A DNA stretch of 64,000 bases from Phytophthora hibernalis (Eukaryota; Oomycota; Peronosporomycetes; Peronosporales; Peronosporaceae), in NCBI GenBank assembly GCA_012656075.1, contig JAAKBF010000028.1, positions 248,001 to 312,000 on the forward strand, read 5' to 3'. This document shows positions 24,382-33,960 of the stretch, piece by piece (the stretch's first letter is position 1; every line of letters begins with the position of its first letter). The notes beneath the pieces were generated by a model. It saw only the letters and a list, made by a program, of their open reading frames with translations. It made no database searches and was not told the DNA's origin. Both the position numbers and the translations under genes were made by a program.

Positions 24382-25329
24382 AAATACGTGTCTTGGCTCA
24401 CATTGTAGATGGCGAAAGCTCCATCCACGGAAATTAGCCGCCACATACCTCGTTCTCCAGGTAACTCGCCTCCACGCCAAGTAGGCTCTCTTCTCGCCGT
24501 AGCCTTCAGGGGTCTCGGACGAAGCAACGTCGGACGCAAACAGGTACTCCTGTGAGTACACACTCAGGATGTAAAAATCCGTGAAGCTTGGGCTGGCAGG
24601 CACAAACCGCCAGATCTCCTTGCTTTGATTAGCCTCCCACTCATCCGCCCAGCAGAAGACACAGCGACGTGTTTCATCGTACAGAAAGTAGTCCTCAGCT
24701 GCGAAGAGCATGCTGTCATTCAGCACTGAAGCAACCATGACAGGTGCGTTGCTAGCGAGCGCTCGTACAGCAGGTGAAACGCTGCGAACCCAGCAGATTT
24801 CGGCCAGCATCAACGTTTTGCCTCGTGCTTGAGCCATTACTTTGTCTAGCAGTGAAGCTACCGCTACAGCATTCCAACGACCACCAGCTTCCAGCAGGAG
24901 CTGGCAGCCCACTACTGTCCACTCTGGATTAGGAAGACTCGCAAGGAACTTCAGTACGGCTTCTTGAATTGCGAGGAGCTGCACACGCTTGGTGGAGAGT
25001 AAGCTTTTGAGCAGAATATCTCCTCGGTATTCGACATCGCGGATCCCGAGAAAGCAGCGAACTGCCTGAGCACAGCCATCGGGAGAAGCATTTCCCAACT
25101 GAATGCCGGCCCAACGAATCGCATTGCTCTCGTCAGGCTCCATGTCGATTCCTGTCCGCACAACTTCTCGTTGCCGTGAAAGAATGTGATGGCGAAATCG
25201 AGAATGAATCACGTGCGGCGAAGCTTTTTGTGCGCCAGTTAGGCACAACTGGGACACGACAAGGTGAGAGAGGGCATGCAAGCTCTGACAGTTAAGCTGC
25301 AAGTTGTGCATGGTTCTCACTATTAACAT
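24382..25329 (-). CDS. Truncated hypothetical protein with repeated W-R / Y-L-F units
   Basis: Reading leftward, the frame encodes about 300 residues: a helical N-terminal part with HEAT/ARM-like spacing (LLSTKRVQLLAIQEAVLKF), then at least two units with the pattern IWRFVP...FxI.SVxxxEYLFA and a second MWRLIS...FAIYNVSQDTYLI. The second unit needs a one-base frame change near 24470. The pattern resembles trefoil-type repeats in oomycete hypothetical proteins, but I cannot name the family. The gene is cut in mid-unit at 24382, where it meets the antisense strand of retrotransposon copy E. The first plausible ATG is internal (MEPDESNAIRW, about 25142). Confidence 0.55.
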
Positions 25330-25498
25330 AGTTTAGCACTACCACTGCGTTTCCAGCGAAGTCACGCAACTCCGGCTCCAATATCTGTCTTAGCCTGCCA
25401 ATTGTTTGGGTACTGCACCAAAAACAATAGTCGAGGACGCCGTCCGTGCTGTTTAGCAGATCTAAATCCTCCTTAAACCACCCTTCATTCTCCAGCAT
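25292..25498 (-). CDS. Short ORF, probably upstream exon or frame-shifted 5' part of the preceding gene
   Basis: Encodes about 68 residues including IGRLRQILEPELRDF and VVVLNYVNSENHAQLAA. It overlaps the next frame by a few codons, so either a short intron or a one-base change joins it to the repeat protein downstream. No family recognised. Confidence 0.35.
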   Translation of the reverse strand: MLENEGWFKEDLDLLNSTDGVLDYCFWCSTQTIGRLRQILEPELRDFAGNAVVVLNYVNSENHAQLAA

Positions 25499-25825
25499 CC
25501 GTTGCAGAGATGCCGTCGATGGTTAGAACACTCATTTTCAGGGCTTCATTGTACCGTACTTTAAAAATCTGTCAATCCTTGCTTCATTCGTGTAGGTGCT
25601 GCTGCAGGTACCTCTCATTCACGGCAAGGTGAGCGTCGGGGCCATTGAGTGCTACCGCTGGAGAAGTCAGGAAAACTACATTGCCGACATTGTAAGTTAA
25701 AAGGTATAAGTGGCCCCTTCCGACTTTATCAAACGCCATAAAGCGAAGTTATCGAAACAGGCGAGTTGCCAGTGATGGCTCAAGTAGGCATTGTCCAAGC
25801 GCTGAATCTAGCACATTTCAGCGAG

Positions 25826-26330
25826 CATGAGACTTTAATCGGTTGCATATCCCATCCTTTCTGTGGAACATGCACGCTACTACCAAAATATCCCATCGAG
25901 TCGGTTGTTGGAGCATGACATCGCACGCCAAGACGATCTACTCAATCTTCGGAAGCGCATCCACAAACTTGACCATTGCATCTAGTGAAACACGATGCCG
26001 CTTATTTTCAAACTGCAACAGCATCTTGAGATCCCCCTCTACGTCACTCGATCCATAGAAAAAATCTCGAGCGCTTTCGTTCGCCCCCACTTGCCTTCAA
26101 CCAAATGATTTAGGACGGCTTGAATCATGATCTTACCGGGGGAATCTTCTTCTTCATATAGCTTCAGATATCGACTGCCAAGTTTCCAAATGAATGGCCT
26201 GTGACCTGCTGATGGTTTTTCTATTTGTCAACGTGGGAAATGAACAACCAAGCATTGCATTTCAACGTGACAACTCTTCCCTTGAGGTCTTCATACCCCC
26301 TCATTTTCAGAAAGCAGCCTGAGATTTTCA
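25826..26330 (-). pseudogene. Decayed coding remnants, unassigned
   Basis: Reading leftward, broken protein-like segments alternate between frames: YEDLKGRVVTLKCNAWLF near 26290, PSAGHRPFIWKLGSRYLKL to a stop at 26039-26041, then LLQFENKRHRVSLDAMVKF and MLQQPTRWDILVVACS, ending in a stop near 25835. Residue composition and spacing look like real protein, but several stops and shifts intervene. They could be upstream exons of the gene at 24382-25498. No function assigned. Confidence 0.35.
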
Positions 26331-26333
26331 AAA

Positions 26334-26660
26334 CTATGGAGGCCCGCCGCGATGGGATTCTCTCACGCGATGACATTCTCTCACGACATTGTAGCAACTA
26401 GCTTGGTTTGCCGCATTTGACAAATTCTTACCAACAACATGAATGCAATGTCTGTCCAAATGCGAGTACATATTGGTACGTCGCCCAATATCGTTATCTC
26501 CTGGTTCTAGAGACGGAATTTTGAGCTGAATTCCGTCTGGGAAGCTGTTTCCATTCATCAAACTCTGGGGTACGCAGTTATCATAGAAGTGTGTAGTTCG
26601 TCCAAAATAATGCGTGATTGTGTATGGTGCTGCTGCGCTGGAGATGAACACGAGGATGAA
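26334..26660. other. No gene recognised
   Basis: A minus-strand frame stays open through this stretch but has no recognisable motif and runs into the temptin remnant in the wrong frame. Near 26345-26390 there is a short direct repeat (CTCACGCGATGACATT / CTCACGACATT). Nothing else seen. Confidence 0.4.
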
Positions 26661-26689
26661 CGACCGTCTACGCGTACAAGCTGTCTTCA

Positions 26690-26895
26690 CTGCCATCAAA
26701 ATCCAGCCTGGAGTGAAAGATGAGAAGTTTTCGTGGCATCTCCTGGATGAGATATTCTGGTGGTTCAGGCGAGTGAGCGGCTGATCGTCTACTGGCAACA
26801 GAAATCACCGTGTTAACCATTTGCTTGGCCGTCTTCGGCGGAACTGGTCTCGCAAAGCTTCTTGGTCGGTTCCATCCCGGATTCTTCGCGTTGCG
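26690..26895 (-). pseudogene. Temptin-like pseudogene fragment
   Basis: Minus-strand translation gives MEPTKKLCETSSAEDGQANG, a stop, HGDFCCQ, further stops, then SHPGDATKTSHLS. This matches the intact neighbour at 27081-27668 (EWTKELCEADSDEDGQTNG, GDPCC, SHPGDDSKTSDKS) with the same spacing. At least three in-frame stops and loss of calcium-loop acids show real decay. It lies just downstream of the intact gene on the same strand, so it is probably a relic of a tandem duplication. Confidence 0.8.
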
Positions 26896-27080
26896 TCTGG
26901 GGGTCAATCGTGATGTCGATGGCTGGACTAAAGTTAGGCATAGTAACAATGAAAGTAAGTTGAGAATGATGTAGTCGCCAATACACCGGTGCTTAAGCTG
27001 CAAAAACTGATCATAGTAGGAGGAATATTTATATTACGTTTTTGTTCAGCAAGATGTAGTTTTATCACTTGGTATTGTTG

Positions 27081-27668
27081 CTAGCACGCGATCTGTATCA
27101 CGGCGAGGATGGTTGCAAACAGCATAGTGATTGCAATGGTGGGGTTCAACGTAGAAGCTGCAGATTCGTCGCCCATCGAGATGTCGACTTCGCTATCTTC
27201 ATCTTCATCAGGACTGTTCTTGCTCGCTTCAGCGTCTGCTTTAGCCTCGGCCTCAGCTTCAGCTTTGGCTCGCACAACTTCACAATCGAGATTCACCCAT
27301 AGAGACTTGTCCGATGTCTTTGAGTCGTCACCAGGGTGAGATACACCGTTAGACCACTGGGGTTTGTTGCCCTCGGTCCAGATGCAGCACGGATCTCCAA
27401 GCTCTTGGCCATTTGTCTGGCCGTCTTCGTCGGAATCTGCTTCGCACAGTTCCTTGGTCCATTCTGCACCGGTTTCCTCGAAGGCGATGCCGAATACGTT
27501 TCGAATCGATTCATCGCCTGTGGTGTCTTCGTGGCCGAGAGCTTGGACGCCGGGGACATTTTCACCATTCGGAATCCGCGTCACATACAACGGAACACCT
27601 TCGACGTGCGGAAGTAGCAGCGCGAAACCTGTAGCTGCGAGGCCAGCTACAGCACAGGCTGCCTTCAT
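27081..27668 (-). CDS. Temptin-like secreted, probably GPI-anchored protein
   Basis: 195 residues from the ATG at 27666-27668, chosen because it starts a signal peptide (MKAACAVAGLAATGFALLLP); the frame extends further upstream but without a leader. The body has VPGVQALGHEDT, WTKELCEADSDEDGQTNGQE, GDPCCIW and SHPGDD. These are hallmarks of the temptin Cys/Cys domain of fungi and oomycetes, with a DxDxDGxTNGxE calcium-loop-like motif. A low-complexity acidic stretch (KAEAEAEAKADAEA) follows, then a C-terminal hydrophobic tail (TIAITMLFATILAVIQIAC) after small residues, as in GPI-anchor signals. Inferred location: cell surface or wall. This is one of the few uninterrupted genes here. The molecular role of such proteins in oomycetes is unknown to me. 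Confidence 0.85.
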   Translation of the reverse strand: MKAACAVAGLAATGFALLLPHVEGVPLYVTRIPNGENVPGVQALGHEDTTGDESIRNVFGIAFEETGAEWTKELCEADSDEDGQTNGQELGDPCCIWTEGNKPQWSNGVSHPGDDSKTSDKSLWVNLDCEVVRAKAEAEAEAKADAEASKNSPDEDEDSEVDISMGDESAASTLNPTIAITMLFATILAVIQIAC

Positions 27669-27933
27669 GGTTGAAATTGGAGTACTTGGTGGGGTCTGCA
27701 GTACGAATCGGATTAAGTTGTTGGCAAACCGTTGCAGCCCTGAGGTGATTAGCAGGTAGATCAGACCTGACGTCGCTAGTCTCAGAATGGAAGATGAAAC
27801 TCCTTGCCACTTGTTTTTGCAGTTCAACTTCATCCTTGTGGTTGTCTTATATTTGGAATAGAATAAGATGTCGATGATGAGCGTTGAAGTTTGTATTGAT
27901 TGGTTAATAAATTGAGATGGCAGGCAATAGCGA
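27669..27933. promoter_or_regulatory. Upstream region of the temptin-like gene
   Basis: Open reading continues upstream of the chosen start, but the translated part is not signal-like and is probably 5' UTR. The region to 27933 is AT-rich. I do not see a definite TATA box or oomycete initiator. Confidence 0.3.
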
Positions 27934-27938
27934 ATGAT

Positions 27939-28412
27939 TTACCAGTTGCGACGTCTTTTGCGACGAAAGTGCACTGCGATATTGCAGCTAATTTCCATAG
28001 GTTTGTTCGGTTTGTTGTGGCGCTTCTTGAACACCATTATCGTCCCACTGAGCGTCAGAGATTGTAACATTGAGCTCATGGCTTTCAGAAATGGTGGAAG
28101 CCCATCCGAAATCGATTCTTGTTTTCTGTCAAATGCAACAAGTGACATTGCACCATTTAACCACTGGGTCAGATTTTTCGGACACAAGCACTTTGCGCAA
28201 AACCCGACAGCGAGGACCAAAACGTCTCTCCCATATTCACTGAAGCGGTGCACGGAAATTGAGCTTCGTGGAATCTGTGCTCCATCAAACTGGCATCGTA
28301 TCAAAGTACCTGGGGTCACCATTGCACTTCGCTTAGAAAGCACACCACGAGGACAACCGAGCAGTGATGCTAGGAGTCCTAGCCTAGGACTGCTGAAAAG
28401 GCCTCCATACAT
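27939..28412 (-). CDS. Unassigned ORF, 157 codons
   Basis: A minus-strand frame with balanced composition (RSSISVHRFSEYGRDVLVLA, CAKCLCPKNLTQWLNG) overlaps an open plus-strand frame (27934-28539). I cannot tell which, if either, is real. No signal peptide or known motif. The hAT-type MITE at 28493 interrupts the sequence just upstream of this ORF. Confidence 0.25.
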   Translation of the reverse strand: MYGGLFSSPRLGLLASLLGCPRGVLSKRSAMVTPGTLIRCQFDGAQIPRSSISVHRFSEYGRDVLVLAVGFCAKCLCPKNLTQWLNGAMSLVAFDRKQESISDGLPPFLKAMSSMLQSLTLSGTIMVFKKRHNKPNKPMEISCNIAVHFRRKRRRNW

Positions 28413-28492
28413 GCCAAATTCAGTTCATTTATGGCAGGTGATATTACCCATGTTTTCTAAAAGGGTTAGGACTACGTATGTCCATGTATATC

Positions 28493-28896
28493 CAGGGATG
28501 TTAAAAGAAAGCCTTCTGAAAAATGAAATCTTCTTTTGATTAAAAGAAGATAAAAGAAGAAATCAAGCGGTCTTCTTTTAATGAAAATATGGATCTGCCA
28601 GTACTCTGTCAGCTCCATCCGATTGCCAGTATCTACAAATACTCGTCTTGACTTTGAAAACAGATCCCTTCTGATCAAATACAGCGAAAATCGCTCCACC
28701 CCAGTGTTCTATTGTAAGGGTGAACTCTTTCAAAAATATGATTCTTAGCAAAGTCATAAAATAGTGACTAAAATACTACTACAGTAGTAGGTATGCTTAA
28801 AGAAGAAAAAGAAGACGGCCACCTATTCTGACCGATCTTCTTTTGCATTATAAGAAGATAAAAGAAATTTGATTAAAAGAAATCTTAACATCCCTG
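28493..28896. mobile_element. hAT-type MITE with perfect 12-bp TIRs and 8-bp target-site duplication
   Basis: The left end CAGGGATGTTAA at 28493 is the exact inverse of TTAACATCCCTG ending at 28896. Both are flanked by the same 8 bp, TGTATATC (28485-28492 and 28897-28904). Length is 404 bp with no coding capacity. It is AT-rich with several AAGAAGATAAAAGAA-type repeats near both ends. An 8-bp duplication and CAGGG ends are typical of the hAT superfamily. The exact duplication implies a fairly recent insertion. Confidence 0.9.
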
Positions 28897-28904
28897 TGTA
28901 TATC

Positions 28905-29369
28905 CCATGCAAAGGCCAGTGCCCAATCATGGACGAGTATTTTATTCCGAAGATATCAATAAGTACGAAATGTTTCTTTCGAGGACGTTCTTTGAAAAAT
29001 GCGTTGATTATGTCGAAACATATGCCATTATCACGACACGATTTCCTCCATGTTTTGGACATGGTTCAGAACATGGTGGAATCATGTTTACAGCACTTGG
29101 CCAAAAATGAAGACTGGCAGTCGGATCTATCTGTCGGCAAAGTACCTGATACCACTGTATCTGATACCAAACGTAATTACGCATGCATCCAATCACTCAT
29201 AGCTGGATTAGATGCGCACGTTTCGCTAAACAAATATCTGGCGAAAATCTGGAAATACATGATCTCGGAATCAAAAGTAACATGACATGTGTTTCAAAGT
29301 TATCACTTCAGTCACTCTGCTCTTTGCTGAACGCGATGACTGCGCGTAGAACTTCCCATCGTCTCTATA
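28905..29369. other. No gene recognised; possible remnants
   Basis: A plus-strand frame is open to 29285 but begins inside the MITE and has no recognised motif. A minus-strand frame continues past the stop of the Ulp1-like remnant (YRDDGKFYAQSSRSAKS), so the decayed gene upstream may once have extended to about 29200. Confidence 0.3.
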
Positions 29370-30142
29370 TCAGTCCCAAGTGGGTATAATCACTTCCAAC
29401 TTGGATCCACAGTCGCTTCCAAAGAACAGGCAGATGAACAGGCCACAGCTATCGCTATCCTTCTGTGTAGGACTGTGCATCGTAGTCTGTGTTAACCCCG
29501 TTAATGTCGTGTCGATAATCTCGGATTCAACTGCCTGTAAATGCTTCTGGCTCGTGCGCTTGTCCACACTGTCGTAGCACACGAGCATACCTTTGATGTT
29601 GTCCACCACAATGGCTAGGAACGACTGGAGTTGTTCATGAGGGGCTTGTGCGTCCGAATAAACTCCGACTTCGATAACGTCCTTGTCACGCAAAGCCTTG
29701 CGTAACGGCTTGCCCTGATTGTAAGCTTTCTGCTCTGCGTGATGCTTGGAGTCAGCATTAGCGCGGACAAGCCGTGGTCGACCTACTTTTGGCGCTCTAG
29801 CATTGAACGGCTTCATCTTCAGTGGTACCGGCTGTGGAGATCCATCGTGGACGTTGATGTCCTTTTCTTCACCATCCGCCTCCGCTAGTTGTGTTGGTTC
29901 CACTTGTGAGTCAGAATGAGCCGTTGTTGGCGTCTTGTCTTCCGTGAGGACATCAGTCTTTCCTTCGCGTAATCCGTCCCACCACGTTTCCAAATTACCA
30001 ATGGCCAGCTCAAATGTGTCGTCCGTAAACTTGGCCAGCTCTGAAGATATGCGTCCAAGTACGTTTTGGGCTCGCTTAAACTTGTCCTTTCAGTCATCTG
30101 TTTCTTCCTGGCCACTTCATCACGACTCGTGAACACTCTCAA
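29370..30142 (-). pseudogene. Ulp1/C48-like cysteine protease domain from a MULE-type transposon (remnant)
   Basis: Reading leftward: an N-terminal part (FELAIGNLETWWDGLREGKTD region, crossing a one-base frame change near 29990), a basic GRPR segment, then a protease-like core with FLAIVVDNIKGMLVCYDS and QKDSDSCGLFIC. The last motif carries the Gln and Cys of a Ulp1 active site and the Asp is in YDS. The usual His before LAIVV is replaced (SFLAI), so catalysis is doubtful. Ulp1-like domains are often carried by eukaryotic MULE transposons, and a MULE transposase remnant lies 3.3 kb away on the other strand. Reads to a TAA at 29370. Confidence 0.55.
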
Positions 30143-30600
30143 AGGCGTGTCGACAGTCGGAGCACCGCATCGAGGCTACCGGCCCTCAACCATCTATACA
30201 AACAACAAAACATAGTTAATTCATGGCCAATATATAATACCATGTCGTCACGTCTCCGACCGTCAGTGCAACTCCGACCAGCATCCGACGCTTCGCAAAA
30301 TTTTATATCACACCAGATTGTGGAGGTTTCGTAAAAATACATCCTCTCAAATGAGTGGCTCCTTGATAGGTGGGATACGTAATTACGCCGCGTAAATGAG
30401 TGGCGCACGTGCAATTTTGCTGCGCCATTTTGCCCTGTGAGCTCAGTGCTCGATTGGCCACCCGGCGCGGTGAATTGAGGGGGGTACCGAGCATCGGTCA
30501 CCTTAGAGGGTTTGTCGCGGCCACGAAGAACTGTGAATCACCGTTAATTCCCCGTCGAGCACTCCAGACGAGTACCCCTGCGAGGTTGTTGTCTAACCCC
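30143..30600. other. Intergenic stretch; no gene recognised
   Basis: No convincing coding frame. It contains paired short repeats AAATGAGTGGC around 30345-30395 (two copies about 36 bp apart), each close to a tandem CGTAATTACG-like palindrome. It may include an end of the Crypton element, but I could not define one. Confidence 0.35.
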
Positions 30601-30665
30601 ACCGATGTAGCTCAATGGAAGAGCTCCCGAAAGGGAAGAAGGTGGTTCGATTCCGCCCATCGGTA
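30601..30665 (+). ncRNA. tRNA-like sequence with shortened anticodon arm (GAAA tetraloop)
   Basis: A perfect 7-bp acceptor stem forms between ACCGATG (30601-30607) and CATCGGT (30658-30664) with A as discriminator. TA follows, then a D stem GCTC/GAGC with loop AATGGAA. The T arm is GGTGG-TTCGATT-CCGCC (30641-30657). Box A (TAGCTCAATGG) and box B (GGTTCGATTCC) both fit the pol III consensus, and TTTT follows at 30668-30671. The anticodon arm is only 12 nt (TCCC-GAAA-GGGA, 30625-30636) instead of 17, so there is no 7-nt loop and no anticodon. It is either a damaged tRNA gene, a tRNA-derived SINE head, or a pol III tRNA-like RNA. Confidence 0.7.
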
Positions 30666-30751
30666 AATTTTCTATGCTCGAATGACTGCTGCAGACCTGA
30701 CATCAACGGAAGCACCGACTACAAGGACGTGGGAAAGAAGATCGTGTTGCG

Positions 30752-31390
30752 TTACGGGAGCAGCTTGAGTGTGCCTTGGTGATGAATAGGTGCAGGGTCT
30801 ACAACTCTATCGATGGCGATAGGCGTTGATGAGGTCGTTGAGGCTTCCCTCGCGATGCAGGCCTTGAGTACAGCGTTGGATCTCTTTGACGGTACGCCTC
30901 GCGCGCCAAGGTACGCAGTGACTTTGCTTGACGCTAACTCTCCGAGCTGACGGACATTATCCTTGTAGCTGGGCGATGACTCGTCGAGCGTGTATCCGTC
31001 TTCGATGAAGAGCTTCCTGAAGGCCACAAGCTGCTTGGCATCTGATTTCTTGTGCTTGTCCGTGCTTAGCCATCCGCGCGGAACGGCAGTGTACCACGCG
31101 AACCAGGTGTCCATAAGTGGTATCCTCTTTGAGCGGCGTCGGCGCTTCACCGGTACGATTTCATCTTCATCTCTTGGTCGCTTGGCTTGATCTACATGTG
31201 CTGATGATTTCGCTTCAGTGTTGGTATTTGCAGCTTCTAGGGAGTTGACTCGAGCCTCGAGGCTACGGTTGACCTCGATTAACCATTCAATCAATGTTCG
31301 AACGCAACTTTGGCCTTCACGTTTTCTTCCATCAGGTCTTCTGCGGTGGTGTTGGCTTGAGCTTTTGACCTCGTGAGTTGCTGTGACCAA
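30752..31390 (-). pseudogene. C-terminal part of the Crypton protein (GCR1_C-like DNA-binding region?)
   Basis: Continues the recombinase in another frame. A coiled segment (EWLIEVNRSLEARVNSLEAA) is followed by a basic patch KRRRRSKR and a domain with PLMDTWFAWYTAVPRGW and KSDAKQLVAFRKLFIEDG. Fungal Cryptons carry a GCR1_C DNA-binding domain at this position, and the spacing of aromatic residues is compatible; that identification is tentative. Ends at a stop near 30752. Confidence 0.5.
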
Positions 31391-32645
31391 GCAAGCAGAC
31401 TCGTCATCGTCAAACCAGAGGCTTCAACGCATCGCTGGATCGTCTTCATTGCAGGCGCCTGCGCGTTGGTCTTCATCAACGACGGGTAGTGGAGGAAGAT
31501 AGTTGCTGTCAGCACATCTCTCACAGCAGCGCAGACATTGAAGGCCTTGTTACCCAGCGCATGACTCGAATTGAAGAGCTTGCGGCTAACCTCTCTAATA
31601 TCCTCTTGTGTAGTCGAGTCGAAGACTTCCAGTGACGGAAGAACACAGGCTTGCTTTGGCGCCATCCCGCTCAGCACCTTGGCTACTTGATGGTCTTCTT
31701 TCGGAGTATTGAAGACGTACGCGAAGGCTTTGTTGGTCGTGGTCAAGTTCCAGGCTCCGCGATCGAATATCCACTGCGCCGTCAGCTCTGAGCTCGCGTT
31801 CGCATGCTGCGCGCCGCCACGTCGAAACGAATGAGAGATCACCGGCTCTTCGACTCCAGCTGGACCAACAACACGATCGAGCAAGCGGTTGACAAGAGCG
31901 TGGACTCCGACTGTCGGTGTCGTGTGGACGGTCGTGCTTCTCTTCGACGTCTGAGAAGAATCGAGGGCGCCGCTGTCTTCAAGCAGATCCAGCAATGGGA
32001 TCGAGTCGGTCAGCTCAACAGGGACGTCCTTCGACTGCACTGGCAAGTGATTGAGCAGCGCTGCGCACGGCGACTCCTGCATGATCAAGGCCAGAGCGAG
32101 CGCCAGCAGCGGGCAAGTCATGAAGTGTTCGTCGGGAAAGAGCGACAGTGTCTGCTCGTCTGACGTCTTCACGCGGATGAAGCGGATGAAGAACACGCCA
32201 CCAGCACCGATGGTGAGCTGCTGCTTCCAGACGAAGGTCAGGTCCGAAGCGCGCCCAAAGAGATACCACAATAGGCATAGCAGTGCTGAATCTTGGTAGT
32301 CTGACGCACAGCAGGCCGTTGAATACAGATAACTTGTCATCTTTTTGAGATCATCCTTCGTGCATGCAACCGCTTTCTTGACAAACCCACCACTCTCGCG
32401 TTTGATGCAGTGCTACGCCCCAAGCCTAGCAGCCGGCGGGCCACAGCTCCACCTTGAACAGGGTACTCGTCGAGGAGCCAGCAATTCGCTTGGCGGAAAT
32501 ATTGAGCGACGGAGTGGCGCGACAAGTGCAGCCCCTTTGCTCCTGCATGGAATGCTAGGTACACACCGAACTTGTCCATCAGCGTCACTAGGATGCCACC
32601 CGCGCGGATTGGGTCGACAACGATCAACGCCTTGACATGATCCAT
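31291..32645 (-). pseudogene. Tyrosine recombinase (Crypton YR), frame-broken
   Basis: The N-terminal part (32645 to about 32430) resembles a core-binding domain. After a one-base break the catalytic domain begins near 32430 with CIKRESGGFVKKAVACTKDD. Seen: LLCLLWYLFGRASDLTFVWK with the box I Arg, then ISHSFRRGGAQHANASSELT with the HxxR of box II, then WIFDRGAW and KAFAYVF, whose Tyr is the probable nucleophile. These are the R-H-R-Y residues of the family, which cuts and rejoins DNA through a phosphotyrosine. The frame stops at 31291, and the helical tail continues in the next frame. Only two single-base corrections separate this from a complete protein, so it may be intact in the organism. 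Confidence 0.7.
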
Positions 32646-32649
32646 GCTC

Positions 32650-33378
32650 GTGCCCTCGGCGGAGAGGAAGCGATTGAACGCCTTTATGGCCGTCGCGCGC
32701 GCTTGGTTTGGCGGGCTTCAAATCGTTTAGGCTCATTACTCTTGGTCGGAGAGGCGGCAAATATGCGAGTGATACGTAGCGCACCTCTCGCTTGTAGCAC
32801 GATACACATATCTGGGCGTCAGCTCCGACCAGATATGTCGGAATCGCTCAGCTTCCGACTGCAACGTAAAATCGTATTTTTATTGGATAAAATAAAATCG
32901 TTGCGTGATTCGATTCGCCAAAAACCATAGAGATGGTTTTTATTGGCCAAAAACGAATTAAAGACCAATCTCATTGACTAATATGTACCATACAAAGATG
33001 AAGTTTGGTCGGAGAGACATTGTTATTCATCCATAACATGGAGAAAACATGGTAATAACCTGGCACATACCTGGACTGGATTGAAGCGTAAGGAATCGAT
33101 AAGAGCATACCTGCATGCTTTCGATAGAGGATGACATGGCGGCACGGAAGCTTCAACGTGTCGGAGAATTCACAGTCACAGAGCAGCGAGACCTTGTCGA
33201 CATGATGGCTTCGATCTCTCTCACCACAGTCACCGTGCTGTCAGTCTCGATGAAGGTGTAATGCTGCATTTGTTGCAAACAGGTACTCCTCAAAGAATAC
33301 ATTGGAGCCCACTCTGTAGTCATACCCAGTAGCTGACTCATCTTTTCGCCGAAGTTAGCGTTTCGCGTAGAGCCTGGG
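32650..33378. other. Intergenic, AT-rich; no gene recognised
   Basis: Near 32865-32960 there are several TTTTTATTGG repeats and a short inverted pair around CCAAAAACCATAGAGATGGTTTTTATTGG. From 33150 weak protein-like codons appear that may be the decayed 5' part of the MULE transposase downstream, but no motif is readable. Confidence 0.35.
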
Positions 33379-33960
33379 ATCAGCGTCTTCATGTCGTATG
33401 CGTCCTCCTTCCGTCGCTGGAAGTTCAATATAGACGACAAACATTGCACCATCGAAAATGAACTGTGTACGCTGATGGTGATGGATCAATATGGAAACGG
33501 AGAACCTGTTCAGCACTCCGTTATCGAGCGCAATGCTGACTGGCACATGGTAAAGTACTTGAGCACTTTCAGGCGGTGAATGAATGGGAGCGCACGCAGA
33601 TGGTGATGGTTGACATATATTTAAATGAAGTTGAAGTATTGAAGCGGTTGCTGCCTCGGTCCCGGATTTTGCTGTGTCATATTCACGTTATCAAGTGGTT
33701 GAAAAGGCTGTGCGCGATTACAAGAAGTATGGGACGTACGCAAGCGAGTCTTGAAGCAAGTGGACTATTGCGTGCACAACATGGTGTACTCTAAGACGGA
33801 ATCAGAGCTGCACGACAACACCAGAGAGTTCAAAAAGCTATATTTGCGTAATGAGCGAGACGACTTGTGGGACTACTTCGACAAGAACTGAATGACTTGC
33901 CAGGATATGTCAACTGAGAGTCGACTCAACAACTTCCGTGGCCTCCTGGCCCCTCGTTCG
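33379..33960 (+). pseudogene. MULE-type (ZSWIM-like) transposase remnant
   Basis: Seen in two frames: CTLMVMDQYGNGEPVQHSVI (33460-33520), then WERTQMVMVDIYLNEVEVLKR and LLPRSRILLCHIHVIKWLKR (33585-33710). This is the pattern of MULE transposases: D(Q/E)xGxGxPVQH, a second Asp in xVMVDxxxxE, and CxxHVIKWLKR. Stops at 33577 and after 33740 and loss of the remaining DDE region mark it as a relic. By family knowledge it would catalyse cut-and-paste transposition. Confidence 0.7.

Larger units (their letters stand above)
30752..32645 (-). mobile_element. Crypton-type element: tyrosine recombinase coding region (decayed)
   Basis: The coding body of a DNA transposon using a tyrosine recombinase, on the minus strand in three overlapping frames. 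Termini cannot be placed: Cryptons lack TIRs, and I found no clear short direct repeat at both ends. Crypton elements are known from oomycetes and other stramenopiles. Assignment is by domain content. Confidence 0.65.

Noticed and set aside
28493..28896. CRISPR-like or satellite interpretation of the AAGAAGATAAAAGAA repeats
   Set aside because: Spacing is irregular and the segment is bounded by TIRs and an 8-bp duplication, so it is a MITE.
32413..32784. 123-codon minus-strand ORF upstream of the Crypton
   Set aside because: Its composition is Arg/Pro/Ser-rich and it overlaps the better-supported core-binding-domain frame.
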